Below, piece after piece: positions 43,301 to 55,819 of a stretch of DNA of 64,000 nt. Below the pieces are notes generated by a model. That model was not told where the DNA came from. It saw only the letters and a program-made list of their open reading frames with translations, and made no database searches. Each line of letters starts with the position of its first letter. Position 1 is the first letter of the stretch. The DNA comes from Pardosa pseudoannulata (Eukaryota; Arthropoda; Arachnida; Araneae; Lycosidae). The stretch lies in contig CM063504.1 in NCBI GenBank assembly GCA_032207245.1, positions 23,854,491-23,918,490 of the forward strand. The letters are read 5' to 3'. The position numbers were made by a program, and so were the translations under genes.

Positions 43301-44189
43301 TTAAGGGGTGTCAAGGGTTTTAAACGTTCAAAAAGTCGAAATTTTTTATGACTCATAATATTTTTTCATTTATTTCTGAACATGTTAAAAAACTGCTTTT
43401 AAAGAGATCGCGAGTTATAGCAAAACAACGTTTATATGTATGACATATCAGGAACTATTCTAGAAATCTGATGTAGCCCGTGTAAAGTCTACTGAAACTT
43501 TACAAGCCAGACAGGCTAAAAGAAGAAAAAAACATCAAAATGAAAGCTGGTGTTAACTGAAGGCACATTTTATGTTTCAGGAGGATTTTAAGAAGAATAA
43601 GTTTATTATATATGTCACTTTTTCACTATTCTAACTTTAGAGGGTTTTTTCTCAAAACTTTACTTTACCACTATCCATAAGATTTAAAAAATTCATTCCA
43701 TTTATCTGCTTCAAATTTTCCATGTTTGAATATATAATTATTATCTACAGAATAAAGTAATATTTTGTAGACATTTTAATATTCTCAATATTTTTTGTTA
43801 AAATGAAATCAAAAATTGTATATTAATTTTTTTTAAATTCTTAATTATTTTTTAAATAGTTATTTATGTTAAATTTATAATATAATTCATTCTATAAAAC
43901 ATACACTTCTAATCAATTTAATATAAAATTAAAATTTATAAGTTAATTAGAACTTGAAATACTTTACGGATAGCAAATGATATCTCAAAAAAAAAATTTT
44001 TTTAATTTTGTTCTGTTAAATATATTATATGTTTTTTTTTATTTTAAAATAAAAAAATATTAATTGAAAATATTAATAAAAGGGTTAAAAAAATTTTATC
44101 GCAATTCTATTATATTAAGTTATTGGTAGTAGAAGTAAAAACACATTTACACTGTTGCGCAGCAATTTAAAACCCCTGGCACCCCTTAA
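43301..44189. mobile_element. TTAA-flanked TIR element, 881 bp
   Basis: Left TTAA at 43301-43304 is followed by GGGGTGTCAAGGGTTTTAAA. The right end, read in reverse complement, is GGGGTGCCAGGGGTTTTAAA followed by TTAA (44186-44189). The terminal inverted repeats match at 18 of 20 positions. TTAA flanks are typical of piggyBac-type insertions, although GGGGTG termini are unusual for that superfamily. The interior has no transposase: 43400-43600 is somewhat less AT-rich, and 43620-44110 is very AT-rich. It is a non-autonomous element. Confidence 0.78.
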
Positions 44190-46030
44190 TGTCTACATTA
44201 CTGCCTATTTTTCCCATCTGACATCAGTTTTCATTCCACTACATAACAACAAAAGTTCTTCGTAATTATCGCTAAATTTTGGTACCGTTGCCTTTAAAAT
44301 ACTACCGCAAGTTCTTCAGCCTAAAGTAGCCATGATTGTACTTTTAGTTTTAGTTCATCGAAAACATCTTCGGAATTGAATGCGACTATAATATACAGAA
44401 CACGGTTATTTTCTAGTTCGTAGATTAAAAAGATAATTCGCCATATATTGACAGATGTAGTATTTTTGCGTCATAGTTTATATGAAATTAAAATAACCCG
44501 TAAGGGGGTATTCAAAACTTCACGTGATGTCCTTAATTTCATATACCGAGATAATATAAAAAGTAACTGGAAACTGGAATCAGAATATATGTGAATTATA
44601 ACTTAACAGTTTAAAACCACTGAGACACCTTTATTTATATACAAAATCAAATTCTAGTGTCAATTTGAGAAGCTTTTAAACCAATAGCAGCTTCGCACAC
44701 AGCCTTCGGTCTGGGTCATTGAGGTTGCTAAAGGGAGTTCATATTTAATTCGAAATTGTTATTATTTTTTATATTAAATCAGTAACAAAAAATTTCAAAA
44801 GCACTTTCAAAAACTTTTATAAACAAAAAGCATTTTTTTTAAATTTTTTAAAGACTTAAGAAAGCTTTTCCTGGAAGAATCGGCATTCGGGTTAGGAAAG
44901 AAAATCAAAGCACACGTAATAGCTATTTATACAGCCTTTAGTTTTGAAAAGTGTGGAAGAAATGCAATCTCAATGAATTACGTCCTTGGTTTGATTTGGG
45001 TGGCAGGTAAAGTTAAGTTCGAGAAAAATAGAATGTGAATTGAGAGAATTTTGAGGCAATAATTTTTTTTACGTCTCTCTTTCACTCACAGAGAGAGAGA
45101 GAGAGTTTGTTTATATAATATTTAAATAAATTGCTTTATAAATACGAATCTAGGTTACTAATAACTAAACTTTTCGAATTTAGTACTTTATTTCAGATAA
45201 AAGTACGCATTTTCCTTTGTAATAAGTAAACAATTAAAGATAAATATTAAACCATATGTTATAATGAATTTTCTTCCATTTTAAGAAGCTATTAATTAAA
45301 GACTAAGAAGCTATTAATACTAAGAAGACTAAAAAGCTATTAATTTTTGTTTTAGCTCTACCCGAAGTAACTTTCTTTAAAAATGACATTTTGCAATATT
45401 TATTACAATTTTCTATTCCAAATTATTTTTAAATGTTCATCTGTCATATCATTCGATACTTCAAAGCGTTCTTTGTAAAACTCTCAGTGAAAAAATGTAA
45501 ATTCATCGAAACATTTACTTTGTAATTAATTTCTTAATTGAAATGGAATGGAAAAAGCAATCTTTTTCTCTGAAATCTTTACATATGTTTTCCTCCACAA
45601 AAATATCATATGTCCTGCTTTTATAATTAGTATTTTTGATTGGGTTTCTTAAATTTATTTCTACTATTCAATATTCAAGTCACTCCCAGAGGTACAATAA
45701 TATTATTAAAACTGTTTTTAAAAGACAACTTTAAAAAAAATCATTTTCCTAAAACTTAAAATAGATTGTTTGGATTGTTTGAAATAGGATCCCTTGACAT
45801 TAAAATAAGTACATTTAATATGTATGATTAAATCATTCATCTCTATCCCCATAGAAAAATTTTTATAATCAGAAATACTTTAGATGTTAAACAAATTTAT
45901 TACCTTATGATTAAATAATTATCTAATTAGCGCTGTTTTGCAATGCAGATCGGATAATTATTTTATTAAAATGTAATTCAAATAAAAAAGTAGAAGATCC
46001 GTTAGCACAAATGTTGGCCTAATTAATAAA
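44190..46030. other. Unique AT-rich stretch; no gene recognised
   Basis: A short GAGAGAGAGAGAGAG tract lies at about 45091-45105. Otherwise I see no repeats, RNA genes or plausible coding frames. Confidence 0.5.
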
Positions 46031-46168
46031 ATGCTTCTCCTGGGTACCGGAGTTCATGGTTCGAATCCCGCTTCAGGGGTGGATGTTCGTAGACATCGGT
46101 TTTAATCAGTAGGTCGTAGTCTCATTAGACCTCAATTGCAAAAAGTAGACTGTAGCTCTCCAAATGTA
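46031..46168 (+). mobile_element. SINE copy, head truncated
   Basis: It starts within the anticodon-arm equivalent (CTGGGTACCGGAGTTCATGG) and contains GGTTCGAATCCCG (B box), GGGGTGGATGTTCGTAG, GTCTCATTAGACCTCA and TTGCAAAAAGTAGACTGTAG, ending CTCTCCAAATG. The A box is missing and the body carries small deletions. Confidence 0.85.
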
Positions 46169-46169
46169 C

Positions 46170-49100
46170 TACCTAATGAAATTTAAATTTTCCAGTCTTA
46201 AGGGGCATACCTGTATACATGTGTGTAAACAAGATAACTTATAAACGCACTAAATTTAGTTAACAGACTCTTTTGTATACTACTTTTTCCTTACAATTGT
46301 TGTTGATTAAACGCCAATTAAGTTTATTTTTCTGGTAGTTAATCGTAAATTACCTTAGCTGACTTACGAAAGAACAAATCTCTCCTTCATAAGATGTTAA
46401 ATTTAATTTGATTATCAATTAACTGTTATATAATTATAGATGAACTTCAATTTGTTTTATAAACTAGGGAGAAATCGTGATGATATCTATAAATTTCTAA
46501 CAGATTATAATGAACAACAATCAAAATCATAAAAAAGTCCAACTTTATTGAGAACGTACTCATTCTTAGTTAATGCTCTTTAAAATGTATTTTTAAATAA
46601 AAATATCAAAAGAGGAAATCTTCTCGCTCGCATAAACGCTGGGAATCTGCCATTTTTAAACAGAAATATTCTGAAAAGGGAAAAAAATCTTTAAATGATT
46701 TTGGAAAATTACTACACGAATTAACTTGAACTATTCGCGAACAAATATTTAATACTTGTACAGCTCGCCATTGAACAACTTTCCAAACTCCAAACTAAAA
46801 ATGCTCATAAACTAATAAAATGTCACAGAGATCGTTTTACAGATTATTTTAGAACTGTTGTTTCTAAAATTACAAAACTTATGCAGTTTATTTTTAGATC
46901 TCATGCAAGTAAAACAAATGAAGAGAACTGTGATTGTCTAAAGTAGTTAACTGAATGAGTTGCATAAGATTCCATGTGATTCATCAAAATATTCTGTTTC
47001 GAGATCTGAATAAATATTTAGGTTTTAGTTCGTAGCATTTAATTGCCTTTTCAAATGGCTATCCTTGAATTGAAGAGTTATTTTTTAATTTATGTTCGTA
47101 TGCCAGCAAGCTAACTTAAGAAAGTCATAGGAATTTAATGAAATTTGGCATATAGTCCTTACACCTTTTAGATCGGTATCAAGTTTTAATCCCAATCTTT
47201 CAACTGTATCAGACAATACCTTTAAATACAAATTCGATTTATTAGTAATTAAGTTTTCAAATCGTTCCATTTTGATGATAAAGGGGCTTATAAAAGGTCT
47301 TTATGGATGATAATCCATGGTACTTATTCCATAATACATAATAGGCACAGACAATTTAAAGTAACATTCTTATGCAGAACAAGAAAGAAGATTCTTAGAA
47401 GAACAAGGAAAATAAAAATGAGAATTTTTTAGGTAGACTTGCTGTTTTCTTGGCTGCATTTTATTTAGAATTATGTCTGAGAAACCAATTAGTATACACA
47501 GAAAAAGGGGAAAAATTTAAAAAAAGGAAAAAAATATTTTTAAAAAAGGAAAAACGAAATCTGAAGAAAAAAAGATCTACAAAAGAATTTTAAAAGAAAA
47601 TCTGAAGAAATATACATCATTTAATAAGCTAGCTAAGTATTTTTGTGAATAATTATTAATAAATACTGTTTTTAATATCATAATTTAATTCTGAAATTTA
47701 AAAATCCGTATTCCGTTACCCAAAAAATAAAAAATTATCCCCTGTTGGGTTATTTTTCTGCCATGTTATTATATAAAATAGATTTTAACTGAGATTACAT
47801 ATAAAACAGATTTTTTAACCTTTGGCAATAACGGATATATTCCTGAATTTCCTATCTAACATGTTGTTTTGCTTGAGTCGCATCTTGAAACGTCTGTTGA
47901 GATGGATGCGTTATGTTAATATTCACGGACATATAGAAAAACGACTGTAATAACCCAGACACGCACGAGAAAATATTTCAATTCTATGCCTAATACATTC
48001 TTTATAAATACTTCATGATTCAAATTTTATATTCTGGATGTGTTTCTCACACCCGTTATCATGTATTGACTCATTCATATTTATGAATGATTTCTTAAAA
48101 AAGAGAGCAACAAACAAAACTCTAAATAAGAGTTATTGTAAATCAGAAAATCTGACAATGCCATCGTACATCTATGGTGTAATATAATGTTATGCATAGT
48201 TTAAAACTCAAGGATCTTGAAGGTTGCAATTTAGTTGTCATAACCATTAACAGAATCAATTTATCAAAACACCATAATTTAACACTTTTTCCTCATTACG
48301 AGATCATTAAACTTTTACACCTGATTTACACTTTACATTTAAAGCCGTAGCAGGCATTATTTTCAAGAGAAATAAAACTTTCTTTCACCAGAAACGTGTA
48401 TATTCGTATGTAGACAGACTGATTACGCGAATTTCCTCCACGTTACTCTCAGTTGACCTAAAATCCATCATACTCCTTAATACAAAAAATAAATAGTCTG
48501 GAAGTTTCTTACATCAAATTAACCGAAAGCTACCAAGGATGCCCTGTGGTAGAGATCTTGATCTTTAACCTTTCCATGTACAAGCATTTTTAGTTCCGGT
48601 TAATCAAGAAAAAAGAACAGTTCTCACTTATTACATTTGTGAACTTTTAAAGAGAATTGTGTGCCAGAATCATGACTGACAGTTGACAGGATCACACCTG
48701 TTGTATTAAACGTTTTGTCATGTATGGAGTTATTTAATGCTTGAAGCGGTAAAGGGGAATTCAATTTGGAACATCCTGATTTCATAGATTTGTCCAAATC
48801 TATAGAATTTTCAAGTTTTCTGAAAATGGATTAACAATCACTTTGGTATTTTATTGTAAAAAAAATTCGAGATACTTACATTTGAAAATTTAAGACTGTA
48901 AACTTTTACCGTACTCAGTGTATCATATAACATGTTCTGTAACTAGATATTCTGCTACAATTAGATATGTTCTTCCAATTTACTACCATTTATTGTATCC
49001 AATCCAGAAAATAAAAATTTGCTTAACATTGTATATTCAAAAGTACACGATTCCGTGACGAAGCACTTGATTACTTTAAATTCTGATGATTCCATTCAAT

Positions 49101-49200
49101 ATGGTGTAACACAGCTATCAAGGGGTACAGACAGCACCATGTTCAAGCACATCTAAAAGCTTGTTACAGAAAGAAAAAGCAATCTAACTGGAAGCATTTA
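46170..49200. other. Long unique AT-rich stretch; no gene recognised
   Basis: The longest frame is 61 codons (minus, 47085-47270), with no recognised domain. Some A-rich low complexity near 47500-47600. Segments around 48430-48740 are slightly less AT-rich, but stops fill all frames. Confidence 0.5.
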
Positions 49201-49728
49201 AGTATCATGCTGGTTCCATAGGAACATGGGTGCAAGCACAAACGAAACTAAGGGGGCTCAAGCCCCTTCCAAGAGTTAAGATTTCTCTTCCTTTTTCTTA
49301 TAAAGATTTTTAATTGCATAGTTACCATAATGAGAAGAATAAACAATAACTTATTTTTTAAATGCAAAATAATTTATTACTTTATTGGCAATAGAATAGA
49401 AATACGCTGATTTTAGTTTTGTGGGTAAAAAACTTGCATGATTAAAGAGGAAAACTAGTCAACATCTTAACTATGGTGTCAGTAATAATACTATCTATTG
49501 TTTTACTCTTAACTTGTTTTAATGAAAAATTTAAAGCATATATCATATTAAAAAAATAATTATTACTGTGGTATCTGCAGTCTCGATTCATCCGGTGATT
49601 TTTATTGACTTGAATCTAAATATGTTCAGACAACTATATAAATGAATCTACCACCAGCTGAGAACTACTTGGAAACAGAGAAGATTAAATAAAGTATTAA
49701 TTTATTTTAAGTTTTTGGTACAAATTCT

Positions 49729-49740
49729 TTTGAATCCCTT
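49729..49740. repeat. SINE target-site duplication, left
   Basis: TTTGAATCCCTT; the right copy at 49926-49937 reads TTTGAATTCCTT, one mismatch. Confidence 0.75.
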
Positions 49741-49925
49741 GCTGAAAGATATCCGATTGGTTAGGGTGCTAGCCTTCGGTACCGGAGTTCGTGGGTTCAA
49801 ATCTAACTGCGGCATGGATGTTCGTAGCGATTCGGAATCGGCTTTAAGCTGTAGGTCCCGGTCTCATTAGCCCTCGTGTTGAAAAATAGTACATCGAAGT
49901 ACTCCAAACCAAATCAAACCAAGCC
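49741..49925 (+). mobile_element. tRNA-derived SINE, full length
   Basis: 185 bp. The head is GCTGAAAGATATCCGATTGG with a decayed A box, and the B box GGTTCAAATCT is mutated. The body CGGCATGGATGTTCGTAG, GGAATCGGCTTTAAGCTG, TAGGTCCCGGTCTCATTAG is very well conserved, and the tail is CTCCAAACCAAATCAAACC. The 12-bp flanking duplication has one mismatch. Confidence 0.92.
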
Positions 49926-50321
49926 TTTGAATTCCTTAAGGTAAATAGTTCTTATCTAAAAGTTGGGTACTAGCCCCTCAAGATAGAAATTCTGGCTACG
50001 CTACTACATTAGGATGTATGTAATTGTGAATTGCTGCACCTTAATCCATCCTAAATGATTCAGTCGTTAGACACATCTAAATGCTATTTCATGTGGCAGG
50101 ATAGAACATGTCTTAACCTAAACAAGTAATCCAATAGAACTCGTTCTGTTTTGTCATAAATTCCCGGGGGTATATAAATAAGATTTTTTTTAAAGTTGAA
50201 TATAAAGTTGGCTAAAAATGTTAATAGATACTTTATTATTGCATATTCTTATGGATAATTAGAGAATTCATTCATACGAAACTTATCTGATACCGAAACA
50301 GTGCTTCCAACATATTTGAGG

Positions 50322-50501
50322 TTGATTTGGTTTTGGAGCTCTACGGTCTACTTTTTGCAACACGAGGGCTAATGAGACCGTGACCTACTGCTTAAAGCCG
50401 ATTCCGAACGGCTACGAACATCCATGCCATAGCGGGATTTGAACCCATGATACTCCGGTTCCGAAAAACAATACCCTAACCATTCGGCCATCGTTCGGCA
50501 C
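50322..50501 (-). mobile_element. tRNA-derived SINE, full length, minus strand
   Basis: On the plus strand it runs from TTTGGTTTTGGAGCTCTACG through ACACGAGGGCTAATGAGACC and GCTTAAAGCCGATTCCG to GGGATTTGAACCCATG (B box, one change) and CATTCGGCCATCGTTCGGC (A box intact). ATTTGAGG flanks it on both sides (50314-50321 and 50502-50509), within slightly longer similar sequence, as a short target-site duplication. Confidence 0.92.
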
Positions 50502-50509
50502 ATTTGAGG

Positions 50510-51285
50510 CTGAAAAACAGAAACAGAGTATGTACAGCAGCATCCCTATATTGTCTTCAATCACTGATCGGTGGTGGTGGATCCCAGTAAGCAACCACTC
50601 CAACATTTTTCATCATCAACATCATTCCTTTTCATGCCCAGAGGTATATAATTTAGCTATCCATCCCTCCTTGCTTATTGCAGCTCTGTATGCCACAGCA
50701 CATCTCGACCATCCCGCCTCATCTCTCTCTTTCTCCATCATACGTTAAAAAGTAAATGGTATTTCCGGTATTGCTGTGATGTTTATTAACGGAGTTACAT
50801 AAAATAACCAATAACTCCCCTCTAATACAGACGTTTTATTAAAATGCTTCCGGTTTTATTAGTTTAAATGAATACCACATTGTGTAAAATGATTCAGCTC
50901 CAAATTCGAAAAGGAAATGGTTATACTTTAAAATAAATAGAAAAGAAAACTATTGACGTACTTATACATAATTAAATATAATTAGAATGTTATTCAATAC
51001 CTTTATATTATAGTTCATTAAAATTAAAACCGAGATTTGTTTCAATTTTTGCTGTTTTGCACAAAATAAAGTTCTTTATTGAAAAGTCAGAGTTTGTTAT
51101 CGAAAGAAATAAGTTTTCTTTCCATACTAGGAGTTAAATTCGTGTCTTTTTTTCTCTAAATGAAAGGTGCTTTTAAAAGAAAATTCACTAATATCTTAAT
51201 TCACTCATTCATATTTATGCTTGTTTCAAAGGAGTTAAATTAAATATGTTTTAGTTTAAATAAAAAATTACCTTTTAGATTATTC
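50510..51285. other. Unique stretch; no gene recognised
   Basis: A plus frame at 50530-50748 (72 codons; His/Ser-rich, with HHQHHSFSCPE) overlaps a locally less AT-rich block (50560-50740). I do not recognise a domain. It is the most codon-like stretch nearby, but no splice or start context supports it. Confidence 0.4.
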
Positions 51286-51473
<188 letters not shown>

Positions 51474-52554
51474 CAAAGAGATTTAAAATCTATTATATTT
51501 AAAAGCATTTTTAAAGTAAGATATATGGATATTTTATGATTATATGTAATTAAGTATAGTTTGTTATAAATTATTTAAAATCTTCCATAGTTCTTTACAA
51601 CTGAAATGGGATTTCTTAGACTCCTATATAGAATAATTACATAAGTAGACTTCATCACTCTTCATAATTGATTTAAATGATTTACCTAACTGGAATAATT
51701 AAAAACGTTGCTTTATTTTGTTTATTTTTAGTTTAAATAGCAGGTTCATAATAATAAGGTCCAGAAAACGTGCTGTTCACTAATAGCTTAAGAGATCTCA
51801 GGACTATTGATGAGAGGCAAAATTAACAAAAAATATCTCTTTTCAACCTCTAAGACTTATTTTCAACTGGTTCTTGGGCTACCCATATGCACTGAAATAC
51901 CTAGTTTTCATTTTAAAAACGCATTAATTTAAAATTAATTTTATAAAAAGTTTTATAATCCCTATGTGTATTTAAAATGCAAAAGTTATGGTGTCAACAA
52001 CAAATCTTTTATATTCCCAACACATTTTTTTTCATAATTGTCCTAATTTTTTTTTTCATAAATAGTCCCTAACACTATATTTTTATAGTTTACATGATAA
52101 ATTATAATAGGATTATTTTGAAATTTAAAAATATGAAAATATCCTAATGTCTTAAATTAAAAATTCTAAATTTTAAAATATTATGATAATTTTTAAATTA
52201 TTTGATGAATACGGCCCAATACATATATTCACTTACATCACTATACGATATTTAATTTATCTATTATAAATAGCTTGTAAAATATTCCCAAAACTAAAAT
52301 ATATGAATTCTGAGAAAAAAAATATTTTAAAAGTTTAAATTGCGTGTGAACGTGACATATTAGGAAAGCAAATTAATTCACTGAAATTGACTTTCTATTT
52401 AAGGTATAACAAAAAAAATTAGTATCAAAATGTACATAAATATTCATTAAATTATATTAAATATACTTAAAATCTAAAAAATAAAACATTTTAAAGATTT
52501 AACTGTCCTTAAACCTCATAGAATGAATATATCCATTTTAACACATTATATACG

Positions 52555-52640
52555 GGACACGTGCTAGTACGTTTTCTGACGATTGATACTTACATCACGG
52601 TCACGTACTCGTGCTCGGGTCACGTACTAGTGCGGGTTAG
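52555..52640. repeat. Three CACGTAC/CACGTGC-bearing short repeats
   Basis: GGGACACGTGCTAGTACG, GGTCACGTACTCGTGCTCGG and GGGTCACGTACTAGTGCGGG share the core G(G/A)(T/C)CACGT(A/G)CT(A/C)GTGC over about 85 bp. The first contains a CACGTG E-box. The cluster is markedly GC-richer than its surroundings. It could be a small minisatellite or a cluster of bHLH-type binding sites. Confidence 0.45.
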
Positions 52641-53920
52641 TGTAACAACATGGTTTCTTTGTGGGTACAAAAATAACGGTATATACAGGAAAAAGAAGCC
52701 GAATGTTCTTGTCTACTATATAGATTCCTAAAAAATTTAGACAAATAAAAACTAGTTTTTACATCAATCGATGCGGAACCACAGAACGGGAAGGTTAATT
52801 AAAAAAATCAATTTAGATTTAAAATTAACTCTTTATTTATCCTTGCGAAAATGGTATTATATATATGTATATTTATATATTATATATATATATATATATT
52901 TGTATTTACATATATTTATATTTGTTTATTTGTCTATTTAAATATTTGTTTATATATTTTAATGTAAAATACGAAAAGTTGGTTACAAAATTAAATAATT
53001 TTCGATTACTTTAGATTTAACTGAGTAACTAAATTTACGCTCAAAACGCCGCTCCCGGTACAATTCCGTTGCAAAATGTACCCACAAACAGTTTTAAAGT
53101 ATTGTTCCAAGAATGCCCTACAATTACAAACGAAACTCTAAATACCTAGGAAAAGATTTTTGAAAATTGCCAAATAAATTATAAGTAATTATTTATACGA
53201 ACTCTTATCTTTTCTTTTTATCAAAATTTGTAAAAACTACTATATAGTAAAGCGAGTTCCATTTTAAAACAAATATATCCTATAAAATATTGTAGAATCC
53301 TCAAAGTTTCGATATTCTATGCTATACTTTTTCTTCCCCAAGAAAACCACATCCGGGTAAAACAAGTTTAAACCACTGGGTTGGTGGTTTTGTTTCCTAT
53401 TTGTAAGCAAAAAAACTAAGGTATGGTAAATTAAAATTATAGGAAGTCTAGTAATTGCTAATTTGTATTAGATATGTAAAAGAGGTTATGCGAATAAAAC
53501 ACGCAAAAGTGGAGAAAGAGCAAAAATAAACCCATGCATCTTCACACGAGAAAACTTCAAATCATGTCGTACGATTATAAAAGTTTAGCTGTAAGTGGAT
53601 TTTCAACAGCATTCTTCTCATTTAATGTTTCCAGAATATATGATTTGTTGAAAGAACATATTATTACTAGTAGTTATTATACATTTGCGTTTTTTTTTTT
53701 TAGAAAATTATAGAATGATTTTTAATTTTACCGAATTAAAATGAGATTAAAATGAACAACAGTATTTTTACTTATGTAACGTTTCTGGAATATACGAATT
53801 GCTAAAAGAACTGTATTATTACTTTTAGTTAATTGCTCATTTCTGTGAAAACTTAAAGATATTTTTAATTTTACATAATTAGAATGAAATACTTTTTCGA
53901 AGCATGTCATGCTTTTTTTT

Positions 53921-53929
53921 GGGGGGGGG
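53921..53929. repeat. Poly(T)-poly(G) junction
   Basis: Eight T followed by nine G, then AGAAAGGAG. Length-unstable sequence type. Confidence 0.85.
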
Positions 53930-54414
53930 AGAAAGGAGCTTCGATAATTTTCATTTGCATATTTCAACCAAACTGAAACATTACTACTAATTCTATCTTC
54001 CATGATAATCCTAATTTTTGTGCAATGGTGTCGCATTTAAATATGACACTTCCCGCGCAATACTAAACTATTCCTTTTTAATGATCATAAAATGGTACAC
54101 TTTGCCACCGGATCATTCAGCTAAGTTAATGAGTTGTTGTACCTACTTATCATATATCTAAAACCTCTCTACCTTATGCTGTCTTAAGGAAAACTGCAAA
54201 CTAAACAAAACAGACGATGTATTTAGGTCAAAAATATTATATTGAATTTATTGTTCTAAATGTTGTTTCAAACAAAATTTGATCTGACATTATATGACTT
54301 TATTTCTCGCCTATTAAATTATGCCCAATTTTTATTTTGATTGTGGGATGTGCCATCAAATTTATCATTTGTACAATTCCTCAAAGGTTCAAATTTCGTT
54401 TCTTTTATCCAAAT

Positions 54415-54565
54415 TACGGTGATGTCTAAGTAAAGCTCAATCTATATGAGTCCAGCTGGTGGTTGCCATATAGAGGCAACCACCAGTATTAATGTTAATT
54501 GTAATTTTTTTTCGCTATATAGGTATTTCGTTATAAACCGAAATTTTTCAAATACATGTGAATAT
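54415..54565. repeat. Dispersed repeat (with 18780-18930) carrying a 12-bp hairpin
   Basis: It shares ordered blocks with 18780-18930. This copy alone contains CTGGTGGTTGCC (54456-54467) and its exact complement GGCAACCACCAG (54475-54486), separated by 7 bp, giving a perfect 12-bp stem. Confidence 0.6.
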
Positions 54566-54604
54566 GTCTTTTCGTATGTCTTGTATTGTTATAAAGTTCC
54601 AGCT

Positions 54605-55819
54605 CAGGTCCGTAACCAGGGCGTGGCAAAGGTGGCATTTGCCAATGGCACATCAGTCTTAGGGGCGCCGCATCGTGAGGAAAATGGGGTCCGAAAGAGG
54701 ACGATTCACCCAGAGTAAAAATAAGGAAAAGTTGAAAAATAAGTTTTCTAATTCTAAAATGTATTTAAAAATTATTTTTTTATGAATTTTCTCATTCTTT
54801 AAAATGTTCCTAGAAACTAAACTTGTTATAGATTGTTACAAAATGTTTACCAAACACCCCTAATATGCTTTAATATAAATCCGAGTTTTAAATTTTGAAT
54901 TTATTAAAGTTAATAAAACTAAATTTAAATTTAGAAGTTTACCATTTTTTTATGGAAATTAAACGTCTAAATAAAAAATATTCCCCTCAAGTAAACTATT
55001 CAAATTATGAGGGAAATAATATCCCTAAAATGTTCAAAATTATTTTAAGTATTATTAACCCCTTCCGGTACGATTTAATAATGAAAAACTGTGCGTGAAA
55101 TAACCATTTATTTTTTATTTAAAAAACTTGTTTCATTTTACAATTCTTACATATTCCTAATTAAAATCCACTTTTTACATAGTGTTAAATAATATCAGAA
55201 AAGGTATAATTAAGAAAATATCAAAGCAAAACATTAATAAGGTATACAGATAATAGTCTTCAAGATAGTGGTACTTTTCAAAACAAAGTGCAAAGGAATA
55301 CTGAACTGTTTACACCGCTAGGGAGTCTCACTTTTAATTTGATTCTTGTAACACACACGGCATTTCTTAGTAGGTTTTCTTTTATTCTGATTCATTAATT
55401 GGGCAATGACTTATACCAAGAAATTCTAAGTAAACAATATGCAATAGTGACTTTTGATTTTCACAAGTGATAAAAGTGTTGCAAAATTCAGTACACTAGA
55501 AATTTTAAACTAAATTAATTATCATATTTAACATTAACTTTAGTCGCATGACGAGTGTAGCTCGTCATTGTGCGGTATGGAATGAAAAACCAATGACGAG
55601 CTAGATTCGTTATTTTACCGGAAGGGGTTAATAAGGTAAAAATAGAAGAAAAAATTAATATACTAGGAACATTTTAAGAATTAACAAAATATTTTCTGTT
55701 CATTCTGAATATATGATATAGAAAAAATATAAATGTTTATATATTTTCTCACTATATTTGTTGGAGGGGCGCAGACCAGTTTATTGCCACGGGCTCTAAA
55801 GTACCTAGTTACGGCCCTG
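54605..55819. mobile_element. hAT-like element hosting a nested piggyBac-type MITE
   Basis: The left end CAGGTCCGTAACCAGG is matched by the right end, read in reverse, CAGGGCCGTAACTAGG (14 of 16). Inner inverted matches also occur: TTTAAAATGTTCCTAG near 54800 versus CTAGGAACATTTTAAG near 55663. CAGG(G)-type ends suit hAT elements. No 8-bp flanking duplication is recognisable (TTCCAGCT versus CTCAAACC), so the insertion is old. The interior has no transposase. The piggyBac-type MITE at 55055-55631 sits inside, making it younger. Confidence 0.65.
55055..55631. mobile_element. piggyBac-type MITE, TTAA-flanked
   Basis: TTAA (55055-55058) then CCCCTTCCGGTA; at the other end TACCGGAAGGGG then TTAA (55628-55631). 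The 12-bp terminal inverted repeats are perfect, and TTAA target duplication is diagnostic for the piggyBac superfamily. Close to the right end is a hairpin TGACGAG/CTCGTCA, plus a second TGACGAGCTAGATTCG block, consistent with subterminal repeats. With 569 bp between the TTAA sites and no transposase frame, it is non-autonomous. Confidence 0.9.

Larger units (their letters stand above)
49215..50015. mobile_element. Dispersed element, copy A (family shared with 55.8-56.5 kb)
   Basis: It begins near GGGTGCAAGCACAAACG and AAGGGGGCTCAAGCCCC and ends near GTACTAGCCCCTCAAG and TCTGGCTACGCTACTAC. GGCAATAGAATAGAAATACG, GGAAAACTAGTCAACATC, TTAACTATGGTGTCAGT and TAAAGTATTAATTTATTTTA occur in the same order in copy B (about 55970-56450). 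A SINE (49741-49925) is inserted near the right end. The termini hint at a non-autonomous DNA transposon, but clear TIRs were not established. Confidence 0.55.
51480..54410. other. Long unique AT-rich stretch
   Basis: Contains a degenerate TA-rich tract (52858-52945) and a small GC-bearing repeat cluster (52555-52640). A 102-codon minus frame (53728-54036) spans the G9 run and has no recognised domain. No gene is supported. Confidence 0.5.

Noticed and set aside
53728..54036. 102-codon minus frame
   Set aside because: It runs through a poly(G) run and low-complexity sequence, with no domain or conserved motif seen.
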